Below are positions 62,425 to 64,000 of a stretch of DNA of 64,000 bases, in pieces. Source of the DNA: an uncultured Bacteroides sp. (lineage in GTDB: Bacteria > Bacteroidota > Bacteroidia > Bacteroidales > Bacteroidaceae); contig NZ_CAJULN010000009.1 of assembly GCF_910586915.1 (NCBI RefSeq), positions 43,284 to 107,283 of the forward strand. The letters are read 5' to 3'. Position numbers and translations under genes: made by a program. Under the pieces are notes generated by a model. That model ran no database searches, was not told the origin of the DNA, and saw only the letters and a list, made by a program, of their open reading frames with translations. Position 1 is the first letter of the stretch; every line of letters begins with the position of its first letter.

Positions 62425-62450
62425 CACACTAAAACAATACATAACTGTCA

Positions 62451-63182
62451 ATGGCAACAACAATTCTTTCTGCAGAAAAGGACCCGATGGGAAGCGCAAT
62501 TTCCGATTATTTCAATCATCGCAGGACGGACCGCTTACGAGTGTTTTCTCCTCAATTTGAAGAAGATGAAATCCCTGTCAAAGAACTGTTCCGTAGTTTC
62601 CAATCCATGCCTGTATTAGAACGTACCGCTCTGCAAATGGCTACAGGGCGTATATTGGATGTAGGTGCAGGAAGCGGCTGCCATGCGTTAGCGCTTCAGG
62701 AAATGGGGAAAGAGGTATGCGCCATCGATATTTCTCCGCTATCCGTCGAAGTCATGAGACAACGGGGGGTCAATGATGCCTGTCTCATCAATCTTTTTGA
62801 TGAAACATTCACCGATACATTCGATTCTATCCTGATGCTGATGAACGGCTCGGGAATTATAGGAAAGTTAAGTAATATGCCGAATTTCTTTCAACGGATG
62901 AAACGTATCCTTCGTCCCGGAGGATATATATTGATGGATTCCAGCGATCTTCGTTATCTTTTTGAAGAGGAGGACGGCAGCATCGTTATCGACTTAGCCG
63001 GCGATTATTACGGGGAAATTGATTTTCAGATGCAATATAAGCAGGTGAAAGGAGATGTATTCAATTGGTTATATGTCGATTTTCAGACACTTAGCCTATA
63101 TGCTTCCGAATGCGGATTCAAAGCCGAACTGATAAAAGAAGGTAAACATTACGATTATCTGGCAAAGCTCAGTCTTGCCTGA
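62451..63182 (+). CDS. Class I SAM-dependent methyltransferase
   Basis: A 243-residue Rossmann-fold methyltransferase. Motif I is ILDVGAGSGCHALAL (about residues 68-82). Acidic motif II is VCAIDISPLSVEVM (about 89-102). RILRPGGYILMDSSD follows near 150-164. Its target is unknown. It is monocistronic with its own -7 box and a hairpin after it. Confidence 0.9.
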   Translation: MATTILSAEKDPMGSAISDYFNHRRTDRLRVFSPQFEEDEIPVKELFRSFQSMPVLERTALQMATGRILDVGAGSGCHALALQEMGKEVCAIDISPLSVEVMRQRGVNDACLINLFDETFTDTFDSILMLMNGSGIIGKLSNMPNFFQRMKRILRPGGYILMDSSDLRYLFEEEDGSIVIDLAGDYYGEIDFQMQYKQVKGDVFNWLYVDFQTLSLYASECGFKAELIKEGKHYDYLAKLSLA

Positions 63183-63191
63183 ATAATCCCA

Positions 63192-63240
63192 TATAAACAT
63201 AGTGACGCTACCCCGATAAGATAGCGTCACTATGTTTATA
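63192..63240. terminator. 19-bp perfect hairpin between convergent genes
   Basis: Arms 63192-63210 and 63222-63240 are fully complementary. There is no good T-run on either side, so efficiency is uncertain. Confidence 0.75.
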
Positions 63241-63291
63241 TACTAAAATTCACTAAAAACACCTGTTTCATTTTAGCATTTCATCAATCAT

Positions 63292-63870
63292 CTACACAAG
63301 GGAAGCAAACTCTTCCTCATTATACAAACGGGTTAGTTTGACAATTTTTCCTTCTTTATCTATCAGCACATTTCTTGTTATTCCAGACTCGCGCAAAGCA
63401 TATTTTGCGAAAATATCAGCCCCCGGATCTAATCCCAACGGATAGGTAACTCCTGTAGATTTGGCAAAGGCAAGTACTTTATCAAGCGGCTCGTCACGGT
63501 CGATACCTATCAATGCAAAATCTGCATTATCTTTATGTTTCAACCAAATATCTTTTTCTATAAATGGCATTTCTTTCCGACATACCCCACACCAACTTGC
63601 AGTAAACTGCAACATCACTACTCTCCCCCGCAGAGAAGACAAGCCAATCTGCTCGCCATCGGTCAAGGTAATTGTAAAATCCGGAGCCATCTCCCCTACC
63701 CGCACAATATATCCTGTACTATCCGCTTCAACAGCCAATGTTTCCGAAGCAATATCCACACTATCCGATACAGTTTCCACACTTGCCGTACCCTTCTTCT
63801 GACCGGAACAAGCCAATACACTTATGGCCAAAAACGCCATACCACATACATTTACAATTTTCTTTCTCAT
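63292..63870 (-). CDS. TlpA-like thioredoxin-fold lipoprotein
   Basis: A 192-residue lipoprotein (lipobox SVLAC, Cys21). A Ser/Thr/Val-rich linker (about 25-55) precedes a TlpA/ResA-type domain (about 58-190): GEMAPDFTITLTDGEQIGLSSLRGRVVMLQF and the active site WCGVC (about residues 93-97). The cis-Pro position reads SGITRNVLIDKEG, with Thr where Pro is usual. It would be a periplasmic thiol reductase; partner unknown. Confidence 0.88.
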   Translation of the reverse strand: MRKKIVNVCGMAFLAISVLACSGQKKGTASVETVSDSVDIASETLAVEADSTGYIVRVGEMAPDFTITLTDGEQIGLSSLRGRVVMLQFTASWCGVCRKEMPFIEKDIWLKHKDNADFALIGIDRDEPLDKVLAFAKSTGVTYPLGLDPGADIFAKYALRESGITRNVLIDKEGKIVKLTRLYNEEEFASLV

Positions 63871-63896
63871 CTTCTTATAATCATTAGTAATGACTG

Positions 63897-63904
63897 CAAA
63901 TATA
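63897..63904 (-). promoter_or_regulatory. -7 box of the TlpA-like gene
   Basis: Minus-strand TATATTTG (63904-63897) is a perfect -7 box, 26 bases before the ATG. The remaining 96 bases to the window edge show nothing else. Confidence 0.6.
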
Positions 63905-64000
63905 GAAAAAGCACATGATGTATTTGCATTTTTAAAATAAATTCATACCTTTCCTCTAAAAAGAAAAATCTCCCGCTCTTATATTCGTATGTAACTTACT

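Overview
The window looks like chromosome of a Bacteroides species close to the B. thetaiotaomicron group. The signs are SusC/SusD and BtuB/BtuG-type outer-membrane systems, many Bacteroidetes-only DUF lipoproteins, lack of Shine-Dalgarno sequences, and repeated use of the Bacteroides -7 promoter box TAnnTTTG. I could not compare it with any database, so the species is not assigned. No tRNA, rRNA, phage, insertion sequence or CRISPR array was seen.

Layout. 1-3.4 kb: a two-component system (response regulator cut by the window edge) and a thioredoxin-like lipoprotein. 3.4-8.7 kb: a leftward vitamin B12 uptake operon (BtuB receptor, BtuG-like beta-propeller lipoprotein with an extra C-terminal domain, DUF4465 lipoprotein) under a cobalamin riboswitch with a visible terminator/antiterminator. 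9-10.5 kb: tryptophanase. 10.5-14.2 kb: mutY-ssb-gldE-phosphopantetheinyl transferase, leftward. 14.3-16.6 kb: HU protein, a 30-residue basic COX24-type protein, RNase E/G. 16.6-17.8 kb: GtrA and a CDP-alcohol phosphatidyltransferase. 17.8-26.9 kb: a leftward operon of adaptor, ABC ATPase, two MacB/FtsX permeases, a TolC-type channel, an NtrC-type regulator and its kinase, preceded by a sigma-54-like site. 27-32.6 kb: a LysM glucosaminidase, cytidine deaminase plus AraC regulator, an ABC-F ATPase and NudC. 32.7-34.9 kb: a frameshifted acyltransferase and a DUF418 protein. 35.3-40.4 kb: phosphohexomutase, C69 peptidase and M23 peptidase. 40.6-48 kb: a zinc metalloprotease followed by SusC and SusD. 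48-52.5 kb: a candidate small RNA, nitronate monooxygenase-like enzyme, and an ECF sigma/membrane-regulator operon. 52.7-56.7 kb: nadC, DUF4783, rlmH, and a queuosine set (queF, queC, yhhQ) with a possible preQ1 riboswitch. 56.9-64 kb: a coiled-coil protein, a second ECF sigma factor, a FadL-type porin, a metallo-hydrolase, DUF4468, a VOC protein, a methyltransferase and a TlpA-like lipoprotein.

The most unusual content is between genes. Three dispersed copies (near 8.9, 24.8 and 48.6 kb) of one element each hold exactly five 22-bp units with matching flanks. Two other arrays, unrelated in sequence, have 21-22-bp units with dyad symmetry (29.5 and 55.2 kb). Two long hairpins (52.6 and 57.3 kb) are related to each other and show paired changes that keep the stem. 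These arrays and hairpins, the orphan-promoter RNA at 48.2 kb and the sigma-54-linked efflux operon are the best candidates for undescribed biology here.
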